A stretch of DNA of 64,000 nucleotides, taken from Diphasiastrum complanatum (Eukaryota > Streptophyta > Lycopodiopsida > Lycopodiales > Lycopodiaceae). Below the pieces are notes generated by a model. The model searched no databases. It was not told the origin of the DNA and saw only the letters and a program-made list of their open reading frames with translations. Both the position numbers and the translations under genes were made by a program. Location: assembly GCA_029204225.1 (NCBI GenBank), contig CM055098.1, positions 15,424,792 through 15,488,791 on the forward strand, read 5' to 3'. Positions 11,316-22,755 of the stretch are shown one piece after another (the stretch's first letter is position 1; the number at the start of each line of letters is the position of its first letter).

Positions 11316-12950
11316 GAAATGGGTTTTGGTGACCTTAATTGTATATCAGATATGCTGATTTTCATCAAGCATTTGGTTTTTATCAAGGGAAAAGGTACTC
11401 TCGTTCTTCATAAAGGGATCTCATAAGGACGTAATAATTGAGCAGAATCTGTCTGTCACTTTGTCCTGCTCTGTCTGAAGAGGTTTTTGATTGAGCAACT
11501 GAAGTTTTCCTTGATGTTGGCATCTTTATGTTGCAATCAAGCCAGTTCATTTGAATTTTGATTCCAATTTTGAGCATGTAGCTATTAAGGAGAGTATACT
11601 CTACTAGTTGGATCTTTAATAGTGGGAATAGATCTGTTGTTTAGATAGGATGGGTGGAGGCATTCTAGGATTTTGAAGAAGGCAGTGAAAATAAAGACAG
11701 TGTAGCCACTGCACTTTATGCTTCTAGATTGAACTAATAAAAGTTCTTCAGCAAGAGCTGATGTTTTGTCAGATCTGCTTTGACATAGAAAGCTGTCCAG
11801 AGAGTCACCACCTGTTTAAATGTTTGTAAAATGATACATTTGGGGAAAGCTTGGTTCAGATGAACCAGTCCCTAGTTGGTGTTCATGGGGAATTTGACTG
11901 TGAAGGTTAGAACTTTAATCGGTGTCACAGCTTTCAGCTTGTTAAGGATGCAGCTATTTGAGGGTCTCAAGTCTGTTTGTGTACAGAAGGCAGGCATTTA
12001 GAATGTCCGGGGAACACGTTTCCGGGATTTTGACCCAGAACGTGCCCCCGGAACTTTTCTATTTTTTATTTTTAAATTTTTTTTAATATGGGTGTCAAAA
12101 AACAGGTCTTCTGGTGGGGGATTTGATGGTAATTTTTTTATGTATTGTAGGAGCTTACTTATCTCTGATAATACCTAGGTATTGCCAATTCACTGATTCA
12201 TGATGCATCGATTCACTGATTAGTGCATCTAAAATGTTGTAAACTTAGCCCCTAATGAAACCAGCCCTAGACCTTACACCAGGCACCCTAAGGGCCTCTT
12301 CACATGCAAAGCCTGGCCTGTTCTTGACGTAGGCAGTAAGATGGGCTTGTGCTCAAAGATCCCAGCCCGGATTTGAGATCATCTTTGCATGTACGCTTCA
12401 TCTTGCCTATCCCGTTCTTGCAATATCCTCTGCCTTTTGAGATTATGTTGCTGCCATGTGATATTATGTTGTAGCCAGGTGATGGAAAGATGCCAGAAAT
12501 AGCAAGGCATTCAAGGCAGGCCGACCCGGGGAGCCTTATTAATGTCTTTTCCATGCCAAAGGCATATAAGACAAATAAGTACATTTCGAGTGTGTGGAAC
12601 AAGTGGGAGCGTATGAAAGCATCTCCAAATCTGTTAAAGAAAATGCATGTATTGTAAATGTAAAGTATTAGTACCTACGACAAAAGAAACAACATAGGTG
12701 TGAATCATGATAACACCATGTATGGTGGTATATATCCATAGATCATGTGCTAGAGGTGGTGGGAATGTTGTTGTTATTGAAGAGAGAGAATGTCAACATT
12801 GATGGAGAAAACGTGATTTTTGCGCTTTGAGTGGGCCACATCTGCCCTAAAATTTCAGTGATGGGTAGTTGACAGGATGATGCCCTAATTAGCGACAGCC
12901 GCTGCGTTTTTTGGAATGTTCCAAAAAATGAGAGAGAATGCAATGACTTC
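11316..12950. other. 3' flank of the Coa1-like gene and spacer
   Basis: No credible coding region. At about 12003-12055 a patch (gtccggggaacacg...cccccggaac), followed by a T/A-rich run, recalls the G/C-rich subterminal repeats of the hAT elements at 37.7 and 40.5 kb; it may be a lost element end. A pyrimidine/purine-rich part near 12770-12950 leads into the truncated gypsy element. Confidence 0.4.
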
Positions 12951-12954
12951 CACC

Positions 12955-13335
12955 TTAATAAATTAGATCGAGGGCATATCGCAACTTTTGAGAAACAATG
13001 CTAGACATGGAGCAAGACAGCGTACGTTCACGTGTGTCATCAGCAGCAGCGTTACTTTTACCAGGCTTATATTGAATATCAAAATGAAAGGACTGTAAAA
13101 ACTGAAGCCAACGGTACTGACGATCACTAAGATCCTTTTGTGTATACAAATAACAAAGTGACTGGTGATCAGTAAAAACATCAAACGGAACACGATATAG
13201 ATAATGACGACACTTCTTATATGCAAAAATGATAGCAAGCAACCCTTTTTCATGAGTGGAATAGCGCTGCTCATACGAACGAAGACGACGAGATTCATAT
13301 GCAATAACACACTGACGCTGACGTAACAAAGCACC
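12955..13335 (-). pseudogene. Gypsy RNase H domain (continuation of RT frame)
   Basis: In the same frame as the RT below, after a TAA near 13336 inside the ASSTG*GALL motif, comes RNase H: YESRRLRSYEQRYSTHEKGLLAI with the catalytic Glu, DVFTDHQSLCYL with the catalytic Asp, and RWLQFLQSFHFDIQYKPGKSN. The usual ADALSR end is altered (AAADDTRER). The frame stops at 12955 and no integrase follows, so the element is truncated here. Confidence 0.85.
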
Positions 13336-14484
13336 TTATCCTGTGGAACTAGCATCAATCTCAACAACAAAACGCTGGGAAAAATCTGGAAGACATAAAA
13401 CAGGGGCAATGGTAAGCTTAACCTTCAAAGTATCAAAAGCTGACTGACATGCGAGAGTCCAAGCAAAAGAAGTTTTCTTTTTCAACAGAGCATGCAAAGG
13501 AGATGCAAGAGTGGCAAAATGAGCAACTGATTTACGAAGATGGATAGCAAGACCAAGAAACATACGAACATCATGAACATCAGCAGGCACAGGCCATGAA
13601 AGAATAGAACGGACCTTACGAGGGTCGAGACGAACAGTACCATTAGTAACAAAGAAGTCCAAAAACTCGATTTGTACAACAGCAAAAGAACATTTAGAAC
13701 GTTTAGCATACAGATGATGAGTAACTAACAAAACAAAAACATAACGTACATGTTGAACATGAACAGAGAGAGTGGTGCTATAAATGAGGATATCGTCAAA
13801 ATAAACAATGACACAGTTTCCAAGCAGAGGACGAAAGATGTTATTTATGACATTCTGAAAAGTGGGTGGGCCATTGGTAACACCAAAAGGAAGGACACGA
13901 AACTCATACAGACCAAAGTGGGTACGGAAAGCTGTCTTGTGCTCATCAGGAGAATGCATACGAATCTGGTGATAACCGGAACGGAGGTCAACTTTAGAAA
14001 AGATCTTGGCTTGGCCTAACTGGTCAAACAGGTCATCCATATGAGGGATAGGGTACTGATTACGGATAGTAAATTTATTTAAAACACGATAATCTATACA
14101 TAGACGTTTAGTACCATCCTTCTTATCAACAAGTAAAACAGGAGCACCAAAAGGACTGTGGCTAGGAACAATAAGGTCTTGACGTAATAAATCAAACACC
14201 TGACGCCGGACTTCCTCGCGCTCAACAATAGACATACGAAAAGGAGGACGAGAAGGAGGTGATGCAGAGAAAACAAGGTCTATATGGTGGTTGACATCTC
14301 GTAAAGGTAGTAACTGAGTCGGCTCTCTAAAAACATGCTCAAATTCACGCAACAGTTTAGAAAATACCTGTGGCAAAGGGGGTGCATCCGCAATAGGCTG
14401 AACTGGCTGAACAGAAAGACTAGCCGCACAGTGGGCCTTTGGGAGACTCCGTATGAACTGCTTCCCGGAAATAAGCTCATAGTC
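13336..14484 (-). pseudogene. Ty3/gypsy reverse transcriptase
   Basis: The minus-strand frame from the TAG at 14487-14485 down to 13336 encodes a full RT. It has RPPFRMS...EVRRQV, PFGAPVLLVDKKDGT, IDYRVLNKFTIRNQYP, FSKVDLRSGYHQIR, PFGVTNGPPTFQ and the catalytic VYFDDILIYS (about 13806-13777), then LGLAIHLRKSV and the start of RNase H. It copies element RNA into cDNA. RT shares the protease frame and is separated from it by one TAG, as in single-ORF gag-pol chromoviruses. Catalytic residues are retained; the stops make it inactive. Confidence 0.92.
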
Positions 14485-14880
14485 CTACCAAGAATCAATA
14501 CCGAAAAATATATGCTGAGTACTATCATGAGAGAATGTCAATGTCTGCTGCTGGAGGTCTACTGTAACCGCACCAAGGGATGCAAACCAATCAGCACCGA
14601 GGATAAGATCGTACCGTGTAAGTGGAATAATATGAAAATCTGCCTGACCAATGAAGTCTCCAATCCGATATGAAAGCTGCTGATACATCCGCGTGCTAGG
14701 AAAAGAGTGTGCGCTGGCAACCTCAACATGCAGGGGATGAGGCGTAGTGACTGGCATAGCACGAATGCGTGTAGTAATATGACTGCTGAGAAACGAGTGA
14801 GTGCTACCCGTGTCAACAAGGGCAATAAACTCACGACCAATGATACGTACGCGAAGATGATTTGGCGTGGACCCGGCTTA
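14485..14880 (-). pseudogene. Gypsy aspartic protease
   Basis: The minus strand reads GREFIALVDTGSTHSFLSS, with the aspartic protease D-T-G-S motif near 14815, then RIRAMPVTTPHPLHVEV, SYRIGDFIG, DFHIIPLTRYDLILGADWF (flap and ILG-type end) and LQQQTLTF. It cleaves the polyprotein. It lies in another frame than gag; the shift falls near 14870-14900. A TAG at 14487-14485 breaks the link to RT. Confidence 0.82.
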
Positions 14881-16091
14881 CCAGCCCAAGTAGCATAAGC
14901 AAGCTGAGCATGACATACAGCTAGATTAGGGGGATCAGAAACATGCTCAGTGGGTGTGGCAAACTGATCAACATGTGGGTCATCATCAAGAATATGAAGG
15001 CATATGGCAGAATCAGGACTATCATCAGGTGTGTCAGCATCATGGAAATAGACGGCAGTAGCAGTGGCAGGCTGTCGGCGATCACGGACGATATGATCAG
15101 GATTCTTACAGTTGAAACATAAGCGCTTCTCACGGATCTCAGACATCTCAGGCTGTGAGTAGCGACGAACAAAAACAGGACGAGGAGAAAAAGGAGGACG
15201 TGGTGCAGAAGGAAGAGTGGACGAAGGTGAAGTGACAGATGTGGGACTAGCAGAGGATGGAGAGGAAAAAATAGGACGTGTGAAAGGACGCGAAGGACGA
15301 GAAACAGAGGAAGAGATGAGAGAGTACTTGTGCTGCAGTGCGGTAGCAAGGGAGATGGCGTGTGAAAGAGTGAGTGGAAAAAAAGAAGAAACATCATACC
15401 TGAGTGCGCCTCGTAGACCAGCAACGTAGCAAGAGATGAGTTCCAATGTAGAAATATCTGGGAATAGATAGGAAAGCTCTGTAAATTGTGTCGTATAAGC
15501 AGCCAAGTCACCAGTGTGAGATAAACTCCGAAAGATGTTGCGCTGTCGAATAAGCCACTGAGGATCAATCATCGCTCGGCGGAGTGCTGTCATAAACTCT
15601 GTCCAACTAGCAAGGCCAGGGTGTGAAGCCGTCTGGCGAAACATGCGCCACCAAGTAGCAACACGGCCCTCCAAATGTAAAGCAGCCAAATATATCCGCT
15701 GAATGTCAGTCTTAGAAAACATAAGGAAGTAGGTCTCAAGCTTAGAATACCAATTCTCGAGTTCATTCCCATCGGATGACCCAGAATACACAGTAAGCTG
15801 AACCTTATCCTTAAAGTCTCGTGGCAAAGGACCAGAAGATGAAGGAGTCTCGGGTGGTGGAAATGTACGCTGTGGGGGAACAGGTGGAGATAGTGGAGAA
15901 ACACTGGACTGTAATGATAGTGTAGCAATCTAGGCAGAAAGAGCAGTGAACGTCTCTCGTAACTCCTGGCGTAAATCAGTGCGTACATCACTCATGGCGT
16001 CCCTAAGATGATCTCGGAATTCATGTCATACTTCGTCAAGGTAAGTGGAAGGCGGTATGTGAGGCTCAGAAGATGTAAGGGAAGTATCCAT
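14880..16091 (-). pseudogene. Gypsy gag (capsid and zinc knuckle)
   Basis: The start ATG is at 16091-16089 (MDTSLTSSEPHIPPSTYL). In-frame TGA (16028-16026) and TAG (15932-15930) precede the long open part from 15827. That part has the retrotransposon capsid pattern (YLAALHLEGRVATWW, WTEFMTAL, LIRQRN.FRSLSHTG.LAAYTTQF) and a proline/serine-rich linker. A zinc knuckle, CFNCKNPDHIVRDR, has Arg where the last Cys is expected. Gag packages element RNA. Both stops fit C-to-T changes (CGA to TGA, CAG to TAG), as does knuckle decay if TGC became CGC by the reverse route. Inactive. Confidence 0.85.
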
Positions 16092-16824
16092 GGTCAAGGA
16101 ATGCAGGAAGCGAAGAGAGTGTAAGAAAAGCTTAATATCGGAGGGAGCGGACTTTTGTTGTCACCCCAAATACGCTTTAGGTACACAAACGACACTAAGA
16201 GCAAGAGAGGAAATGACAAATGTCAAGAAAAGGTGTGGAAAGCAAGGAAAAACCAGCAAAGATACCTCTCGATAGAGCTCCAAGCGTGTGCGAAGAGCTG
16301 GCTGGAAAATGTGACCACAAGGAGAATGAAAGTGGGCGCTGGACAGCCTCCAATCAATGCTGAAAATATGGCTGGAAATCTGTGGAAAAAGCGATGAAAT
16401 AGGGCGATGGACAGCCTCCAATCAAAACTGAAATATGGCTGAAACTCTGCTGGAACAATGGTTGAAAAATGTGATGAAGTAGGGCGCTGGACAGCCTCCA
16501 ATCAATGCTGAAAAGATGGCCGGGAATTCTCTCCCTGAATCAAATGGAGGATTCAAAAAAAAGAGGGAAAAGGATTTGGAACTTGGGCGCCGGAAATAAT
16601 CTGCCCAATTTTTTCGGCCGCCAAATTTAGCGGAAGTACTTCCGCTAACTATCTGCTAAAGCTCCGCCAAGGAAAATGCTCTGATGGGAGTTGGTCCTCC
16701 TCCAAACTGTGCTGAATGTTGCTAAAGCAAAGAGACGAAAGCCCTCAGCATAGAGAGAAAAATCAGCAAGGAAAATGGGCACCCAATCAGAAAATCAGAT
16801 CTGAAATTCAGCAATTGGGAAAGT
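16092..16824 (-). repeat. Gypsy 5' leader with three tandem repeat units
   Basis: The leader between PBS and gag contains the block GGGCGCTGGACAGCCTCC followed by AATCAA(t/a)(g/a)CTGAAA, starting at 16334, 16402 and 16482 on the plus strand (periods 68 and 80). No coding frame is convincing. Confidence 0.7.
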
Positions 16825-16836
16825 GCTCTGATACCA
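16825..16836 (-). other. Primer-binding site (initiator tRNA-Met type)
   Basis: Minus-strand TGGTATCAGAGC is the standard plant LTR-retrotransposon PBS complementary to the tRNA-Met 3' end. It lies a few bases beyond the LTR edge. Confidence 0.9.
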
Positions 16837-16841
16837 AGTTA

Positions 16842-17339
16842 TGATCAAAATCTCAGGTGTTGAATCAATGAAGCATAAAAGACAGCAATAGACTAAAGCC
16901 CTACAAGCAATAGACAAGACAATAGGTTCTCCCACGAAGAGCCCAAGCAATACCAATCAATAATCTGAAAAATGAGTGTACAAATGCCCCTATAAATACC
17001 CTACCAATGAACCCTAAAATAGGAATTCAAAAGTAAAGGGAGGCAAAATGTGGAGGGAAAATAGTGCGCCATCCTACGGGCCCCCACTCCACATGTAACC
17101 ATATAATAAGGGCCCAAGGCCAGTCAATGTCATAAAAAAGGACCCAGTGCGGGTCATAAGCATATAAAAAGGCTTTGGGGCCTGTACATGACTAATATAA
17201 AATGCGTAACCAGAAATATACATAACCAACAGTAAATGTAAAGAGGCCTGTGGAATATATGTAGAGTAGCCCAGTAGGCCTGTATCCTGTAGTCCGTAAC
17301 TATACACATAGTTCCTCTTGCTTAAGCAACAATGTTACA
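16842..17339 (-). mobile_element. 5' LTR of the minus-strand gypsy element
   Basis: Placed immediately upstream (minus) of the PBS. A TG near 17339 (TGTAACATTG) and a CA at 16842 give plausible ends of about 498 bp. A TATTTATAG TATA-like box lies near 16996. The matching 3' LTR is absent because the element is cut at about 12950. Edges are estimated from TG/CA and PBS spacing. Confidence 0.6.
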
Positions 17340-18340
17340 TGCCGATTCAAATTGGCCGATTCTTTGCGGATCTTTTCGATTCAAATCGGGTAGCCAAGAT
17401 CGAATTAGAAAATGGTTTGACCCTTTTTTTTGGGTATTTTTTTTTTGTTTGTTTTATAATAGCCTATAGGGGATTTTATTGCTAGGTGGTTGCAAGCTTC
17501 AAAGGTGAATGGTAATGGACTATGGAGACCTTCATGAACTGAACGAATAGTTAGAACTTAGAGCAGTTTGTTTCGTGCGCGTGAAAAGCAAGGGAATCCA
17601 TTGGATTGTCAAATTTTGTATTATGCAAAAGGAGACGGAATTGTAGAGCGGTATTGTCTAAGCCTTAAGGAGTTATATCCTAGGCAATCTTTAAAAATGC
17701 ATCATGCTACATTGACTCCTAAAGATTGTGATTCTGTGTCAAACTGATTTGCAGTGTGCACTCTGGAGAAAAGAATAAACAAGAAGGTTATGACAATGTT
17801 TGAGAAGGCTGAAGATGAGTACAACTATACAAGGATCTGGCATCTGCAACCTGCTTGCTAAGAAGACTAAGGACTCAAATTTGAAATTTCACACGCGTGG
17901 AAATGCCCTAAAGTGTGCGATTGATCTCCTAAACAAGCTTATGCACTTGTTGATGGATGCTAGATTGAATTCCAAGATCTAGGTCAAAAAACTAAGGCAT
18001 CGAGGCAAAGATAGATGCATTTGTTGATAACCAAAGTACATACACTTGAGAGAAAGTGATTCTTGAAAAAATTAAGTAAAATTAAGCTCCAATAAAATTT
18101 TGAAAGTTGAAGTTGGGCTCTTATTGGCTGGGCCCACAAATTTGGATAGCCAATAAAAGATCAAACTTCTACCTCTCTACCTCAAAACAAGGAATTTCCA
18201 ATCTACTTTTATAAAACACCTCTAAATTCAACTACTTTTTAACTTGCAATTAATTTTATCTATCAAATTGATAATGTGGCCATGCTGGCCATTCTATTCT
18301 TAGCCTAAAAAGCTTTTCAAAAATTAAAAAAAAACAGCAT
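17340..18340. other. Non-coding spacer
   Basis: Contains a patch with repeated cgattcaaat and poly-T near 17345-17450 and otherwise no credible gene. Short frames near 17800-17980 have no recognisable features. Confidence 0.4.
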
Positions 18341-18485
18341 TTATAGTGAAGCCCACCAATGTCTAGAACAAGAATTGGTGCTACTTCTATCACACAATCA
18401 CAAAAATTGATAGCAGATTTTTATGCAACAAAAAATAGAGATTTAGAGTTACAATTCACACTTTGGAAGAGGCTCTGATACCACT
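18341..18485 (-). mobile_element. PBS and leader of another LTR element
   Basis: Minus-strand TGGTATCAGAGC (18483-18472) follows directly after the LTR end ...GTTCAAG. Only about 140 bases of leader are recognisable before unrelated sequence begins. Confidence 0.7.
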
Positions 18486-18905
18486 TGAACAACTAGGAAG
18501 AGTAGCCCACCAAGCTTTTAAGTGGATGTCCACCAATGCCTCCAAAAGTCCTCCAATGTGTCTCTCCTCCAATGCTCCTAAGATCCTTCCAAAAGTAGAC
18601 AAACAAGATGGCCTCAAGAATTTACCACCCAACCATAGCTAGATCCAATAAAAAGCAAGACCTATTCTCATACCAAAGATGGTGATCCTCTCAAGAGCAA
18701 ACAAGCAAAATCTAAGCTCTCTACACACTAGCAGTTCACTAGAAGATAAAAGCAAATCACAACACAAGAAATCTCCCTTTCAATTGGGTGTCCTCCCACT
18801 TATAGATGGCCAATGACACACTCCAAAGCACTATGGAATGCCCACACAAGCCAATGAGAAAATCTTGGGTTTTTTAGGGGCATCTTGGGACTCTAGTAAG
18901 TGTGC
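18486..18905 (-). mobile_element. LTR (R-U5 part), minus orientation
   Basis: Homologous over its length to the plus-strand copy ending near 25250. Shared patches include tctagctatggttgggtggt, 'cattggtggacatc', 'ctagtgtgtagagagc' and 'attccatagtgctttggagt'. It ends at the PBS. At about 18905 it is cut and joined to a plus-strand gypsy RT fragment. Confidence 0.75.
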
Positions 18906-19203
18906 CCCTCTTAATTAGTTCTTTGTTCAGGCCATATTTGGAAAGATTCATAGTAGTGTTCTTGGATGATATCTTGGTCTTTAGTAAGACTTTGGCGGAA
19001 CATAAAGAGCATCTTAATATTGTCTTGGACATCTTAAGAAAAGAAAAGCTCTTTGCCAAAGAGCATAAGTGTGATTTTTTTGCTAAAGAGTTATCATACC
19101 TGGGGCATAAGATTTTCGAACATGGTATAGAAATAGAGGCCGATTGTATTCGGAGGATTATTGAATGGCCAATTCTACTACGGTTTGAAAAATCAAGTCA
19201 TTC
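18906..19203 (+). pseudogene. Ty3/gypsy RT fragment (plus strand)
   Basis: Reads LFRPYLERFIVVFLDDILVFSKT with the FLDD catalytic motif, then HLNIVLDILRKEKLFAKEHKCDFF and ELSYLGHKI, the RT palm/thumb of a chromovirus. Upstream RT sequence is missing because the frame begins at the junction with the inverted LTR. Confidence 0.85.
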
Positions 19204-19615
19204 GTGAGTTTCGTGAGATTTTTTCGTCAGCATATATCCCAGTTTGCTAGGATGACATTTCCCCTCACTCAAGCTTTGAAAGGCCTTAAAAAACTTAGTC
19301 GGAGGAGGGCTAGGAGTCCACTAGTGGTGTGGATGGAGGATATGAATAATAGTTTTGAGTTGCTTAGAAAAAGTGTGACAACATTACCAATCTTAATCAT
19401 TGGTGATCTTAAAAAACCATTTGCGGTTAGGACTGATGCCAGTGATTATGCAATTGGAGCCGTCTTAATGCAAGATGGACATCCTGTTGCTTTTGAAAGC
19501 AAGAAACTCAATCTAGGTATTGTACCTATGAAAAGGAGCTTTATGCTATTATTCATGCCTTGAAAATTTGGCAACATTATTTGTATGGAGCCAAATTTGA
19601 TGTTTTGACTGATCA
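19204..19615 (+). pseudogene. Gypsy RT-RNase H fragment
   Basis: Continues as FVRFFRQHISQFARMTFPLT, then the RNase H start PFAVRTDASDYAIGAVLMQDGHPVAFESKKLN and, after a frame change, a YELYAI/ALK.W..YL.G..F.V.TDH-type segment ending at about 19615. The rest of RNase H and the integrase core have been deleted. Confidence 0.82.
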
Positions 19616-20244
19616 CATTTGCATATAATAGTGCAAAATACTTAGCAATCGGATTCAACCCTTTCATGCTTATGTATGGCCATCAACCTCGATCACCGAT
19701 TAGTGTTGGCATGAAGAACCTAAGGGTGCAAGCCGCAACTGATTTTCTTGCGGGTATGTAAGAAATATTACATTTGGCTAAAGACAACATAAGAAGTGCC
19801 CAGGATAGGGCGAGGTACTATGTTGATCTATCTCGGAAGCACAAGAAATTCAAGGTCAATGACATGGTGTTTTTGAGGGTCCCTACTCACTCTAGGGGCT
19901 TGAAAACTGGTAAGTGTGCTAAGTTGGCACCTAGGTATTGCGGTCCTTTTAAAGTTATCCAAGTGATTAACAAGGTCGCATACAAACTAGACCTTCCAAC
20001 TAAGGTTGAAATTCATCCTGTTTTTCACGTCAGTAAGTTAAAACCCTCATTGGGGGTTGGGAAATCTCTGATCCTTGTGGAAGATCTAGTAGAGCTTTTT
20101 CGTGATGAGTCCACGAGTGGACCACTTGAACCCGAGGCGATTATTAATAGCCGGCAAAAAACTCTAAGGAGTAGAGTGCTTCGAAAATTTTTAATCAAGT
20201 GGAGGGGCAAGTCAAAAGAGGAAGATACCTGGGAAAAGGGATAA
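19616..20244 (+). pseudogene. Gypsy integrase C-terminus and chromodomain
   Basis: Starts abruptly inside integrase (AYNSAKYLAIG.NPFMLMYGHQP). After a TAA near 19759 it reads LAKDNIRSAQDRARYYVDL, KFKVNDMVFLRVP, KLAPRYCGPFKV and VHPVFHVSKLKPS, followed by a chromodomain (RVLRKFLIKWRGKSKEEDTWE). The chromodomain core with W-R-G and E-D-T-W-E is well preserved and marks a chromovirus. The stop is at 20244. Confidence 0.87.
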
Positions 20245-20628
20245 GCTAGCTATTAGGTGCAGGTATGTTGGGTCAAGTTAATGCATATGTTATAGGTGTA
20301 GTTAGCCTCCCATGTAGTGTAGGGTTAATGTTAGAGGTGTACTTAGTGGTCCCACACGAAATTTAATCTGCACCATGCAATTTTGTAGGGCATAGGAAGT
20401 CGATGGTGAGTAGCCCTCCGCCTATCAAAAGGAATAAAACACAAGGATAGGAACCTAACTTAGTTTAGTTGCTAGTTTAGATGCTTCTCTACACAAAACT
20501 AACTCTAAACCATACTAACTCTAGTCCCACCTAACTCTAATATCCAATGATAAAGGTGAATGAGGTGATCCCTCTTAAATATACACTCTCTATCTTAAGC
20601 CCAAACACTTTATCTCTTGTCATAGATC
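20245..20628. other. Flank of the gypsy remnant
   Basis: No clear purine tract or LTR start follows the chromodomain. Repeated 'ctaactcta' patches occur near 20505-20545. No coding sequence seen. Confidence 0.4.
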
Positions 20629-21175
20629 ATGACTTCTACTCAAACAAAAAAAACAAAGATTCAATTAAATTCCATTGTTGCACCAATCAAAAATTCCAAT
20701 GACCATTTGGTGCCTACAACATTTTCAACTCTTGATTGGGTATATATGCAACCCTCTGATAAAGGAATTCATAGGGTTGCGAAGAGAAAACGTGAGCACA
20801 AAGAACACCATTGGAAAGGAAGAATTCACGAATTCAAGATCGATTGCAATGGAGACGACACGGCAGTTGTTGATAGAAATATACTTTCGTCTTACATCTT
20901 TGAATGACAAATATATTCTATTTGTAGATTAATGTTGCTTCATTTTATTTATTCCTCTTGTGCAGATGTTTTTCCTTCAAATAGCTTCGACTGGCAGCAC
21001 GTAAAATCGTTTACGGAAAAGTCCTCTGCAATACATGCAAAATATGGAAAACTAATACATGATGGGCTCAAGTCTTCTGCGCTCATAGGACTAGGTGTTT
21101 ACTTTTACGATCACATGTACGAAATTCCAAAGAAGAACTTCAGGACTGGCATTGCATCTTTCTGAGCCTATAGTT
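20629..21175 (+). CDS. Unrecognised coding-like region
   Basis: A frame from ATG 20629 (MTSTQTKKTKIQL..., with STLDWVYMQPSDKGIHRV and HHWKGRIHEF) to a TGA at 20905-20907 resumes in the same frame from about 20932 (FIYSSCADVFPSNSFDWQHV...GLKSSALIGLGVYFYDHMYEIP) to about 21165. A CTTGTGCAG acceptor-like site sits at about 20958-20966, so the break could be an intron or a decayed stop. Continuation in another frame near 21165-21250 (LSEPIVDSHDWPYIDQL) suggests a frameshift. Function not recognised; the proximity of retroelement scraps favours an element relic over a host gene. Confidence 0.3.
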
Positions 21176-21905
21176 GATTCTCATGATTGGCCTTATATTG
21201 ATCAATTGACCATCGAATTGACAAAATTCCAACTCGTCAAAGAGATTACGATGAATATGAAGCCAACATTTGGATCCAAATGTGTTTACCCTAGTGTTTG
21301 TGTGCATGTCGTTGTATTTGTTGCCATATTTAAAACAATACCGTTTAAATGGTGGTGTCTGGTTTTGCAGATCATGAGACGTGCGGAAAAACACCAAAAG
21401 TGCGCTTCATTTTGAGATTCGGTCACCATAATATGTACTAGCTTTCACTAATAACATTGATCTATTCGATGGGATTTCATTACAGAATTGATTTTATCAT
21501 TTACATGTTTGGTGAGGCATGAGCTATGGTTTGGTTTGGTATGCAATTTTAATGTACATGTTTCGTCTTGCAACGGATAGACATTTTTTTAAAGAAATCA
21601 TTGATAACAAGTTTTGAAAATGTATAGAAATTCAATTTGTGTATATATTTTCTAATTTACTATTTTTTATAAATCTAGATGTTTTTTGAACGTTTGCTAT
21701 AAATGGAATGGCACACTATATAAGGGTGTGTGGGTCCCCATTTTGCCACTTCATTCTTAGAATGTTAGAGAGCTTTCCTCGTTTTTATGTTGCACATATT
21801 CATCAGAGAGTTTTTAAAATCGCTTGCTATCATCTTTCTATACTCACTCCGGTGCACATTGCTCTCATTATTGCAATTCTTATACATTAGTTCATTTTCA
21901 CATCT
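21176..21905. other. Non-coding spacer
   Basis: Apart from the possible tail of the preceding frame, nothing convincing is visible. Confidence 0.35.
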
Positions 21906-21909
21906 GCAC

Positions 21910-22489
21910 AGATAGTGGTGGGGAGGCTTCTCAGCATGTCACCCCCACGTCACGACCTAAAGCAAGAGCCACTTATTGAAAGAGAGCTCGTTCAAATCCT
22001 CGACGCAAACCCCGGAACATCCCTCACCCGCAGCTGCAAGCTCCCCAGGTGCCACCACCAAAGGTGCCACAGGACCTCCCTATAGCTCCCACGCAAGAAG
22101 AGGCAGGTCCTAGCCAGCCAGCAACACGGAGCCACACACGCCACCACCTTGGGCAAGCAAGGTCCTTAGAAGGATGCAGCCTCCACAACAACGCTGCGGA
22201 GAAAGAGTCGTATCCCCAATTGGTATAAGGATATTCGAAAATACAAGAAATTCACCGAATTCTTCATTTCGAGAGCCCCAATGGTTTGGACAATCAAGGA
22301 ACTCATGGATGAATTCCATGTTGGGCTTAGGATTATGGGCGAGGCCGCTTCAGCGATCCAAGAGGCGGCAGAGATGTATTTGACAAATCTTTTTGAAGCC
22401 TCATTTCTGTGTGCTGTCCATGGTAAGAGAGTATTGTACTTCTCAGGGATCTGATGTTAGCAAGGCGGTTGAGGCACGAGAGGTCTTAG
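21910..22489 (+). pseudogene. Histone H3-fold relic, possibly CENH3 (CENP-A)-like
   Basis: A basic, Pro/Arg-rich tail (SRPKARATY*KRARSNPRRKPRN, about 21950-22020, interrupted by a TGA) leads, after a frame change near 22170, into a histone fold read from about 22190. The order is DIRKYKKFTEFFISRAP (alpha-N/alpha-1), ELMDEFHVGLRI, AIQEAAEMYLTNLFEASFL (alpha-2) and CAVHGKRV. A 1-base loss near 22438 is then followed by DLMLARRLRHERS and a stop at 22487-22489, aligning to the last H3 helix. Histone H3 or CENH3 forms nucleosomes; QEAAE rather than QEASE, and the divergent alpha-1/loop-1, favour CENH3. The fold has no introns, as in a retrocopy. Frameshifts and the stop make it a pseudogene unless the assembly is wrong. 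Confidence 0.65.
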
Positions 22490-22690
22490 AAAAGATGTAC
22501 TCCAAATTTTGATATAATATATTCAAAATCATTTTGATCATCAACCTACCATGAATTATTTTGGTTAAGTACTATACATCGAATTCATTTTATGATGATC
22601 TCTAGTTCTCTGTGAATGATTTTGGTTCTGTGATATTTATGTTCATGAAAATGATTTTGGAACATGGATTTAGCACAACATGGAAATTTA
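22490..22690. other. Non-coding spacer
   Basis: A/T-rich, no feature seen. Confidence 0.4.
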
Positions 22691-22696
22691 ATGTTG

Positions 22697-22755
22697 TTGC
22701 ATGCAAGGGCGCGGAGGAGGGCCCTTTGACCCAATCAAAGCCCCCCCCCCCTTGA
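22697..22755. repeat. Hairpin-repeat relative, copy 1
   Basis: Begins gcatgcaagggcgcggagg, then 'ccctttgacccaatcaaag' and a C10 run; clearly related to the 5' arm and loop of the hairpin at 22973-23046, with the second arm degraded. Confidence 0.6.

Noticed and set aside
12003-12060. Third hAT element
   Set aside because: Only a G/C-rich patch resembling a subterminal region; no matching other end or 8-bp duplication found.
14335-14898. Plus-strand frames across the gypsy pol region
   Set aside because: Antisense to well-supported protease and RT sequence.
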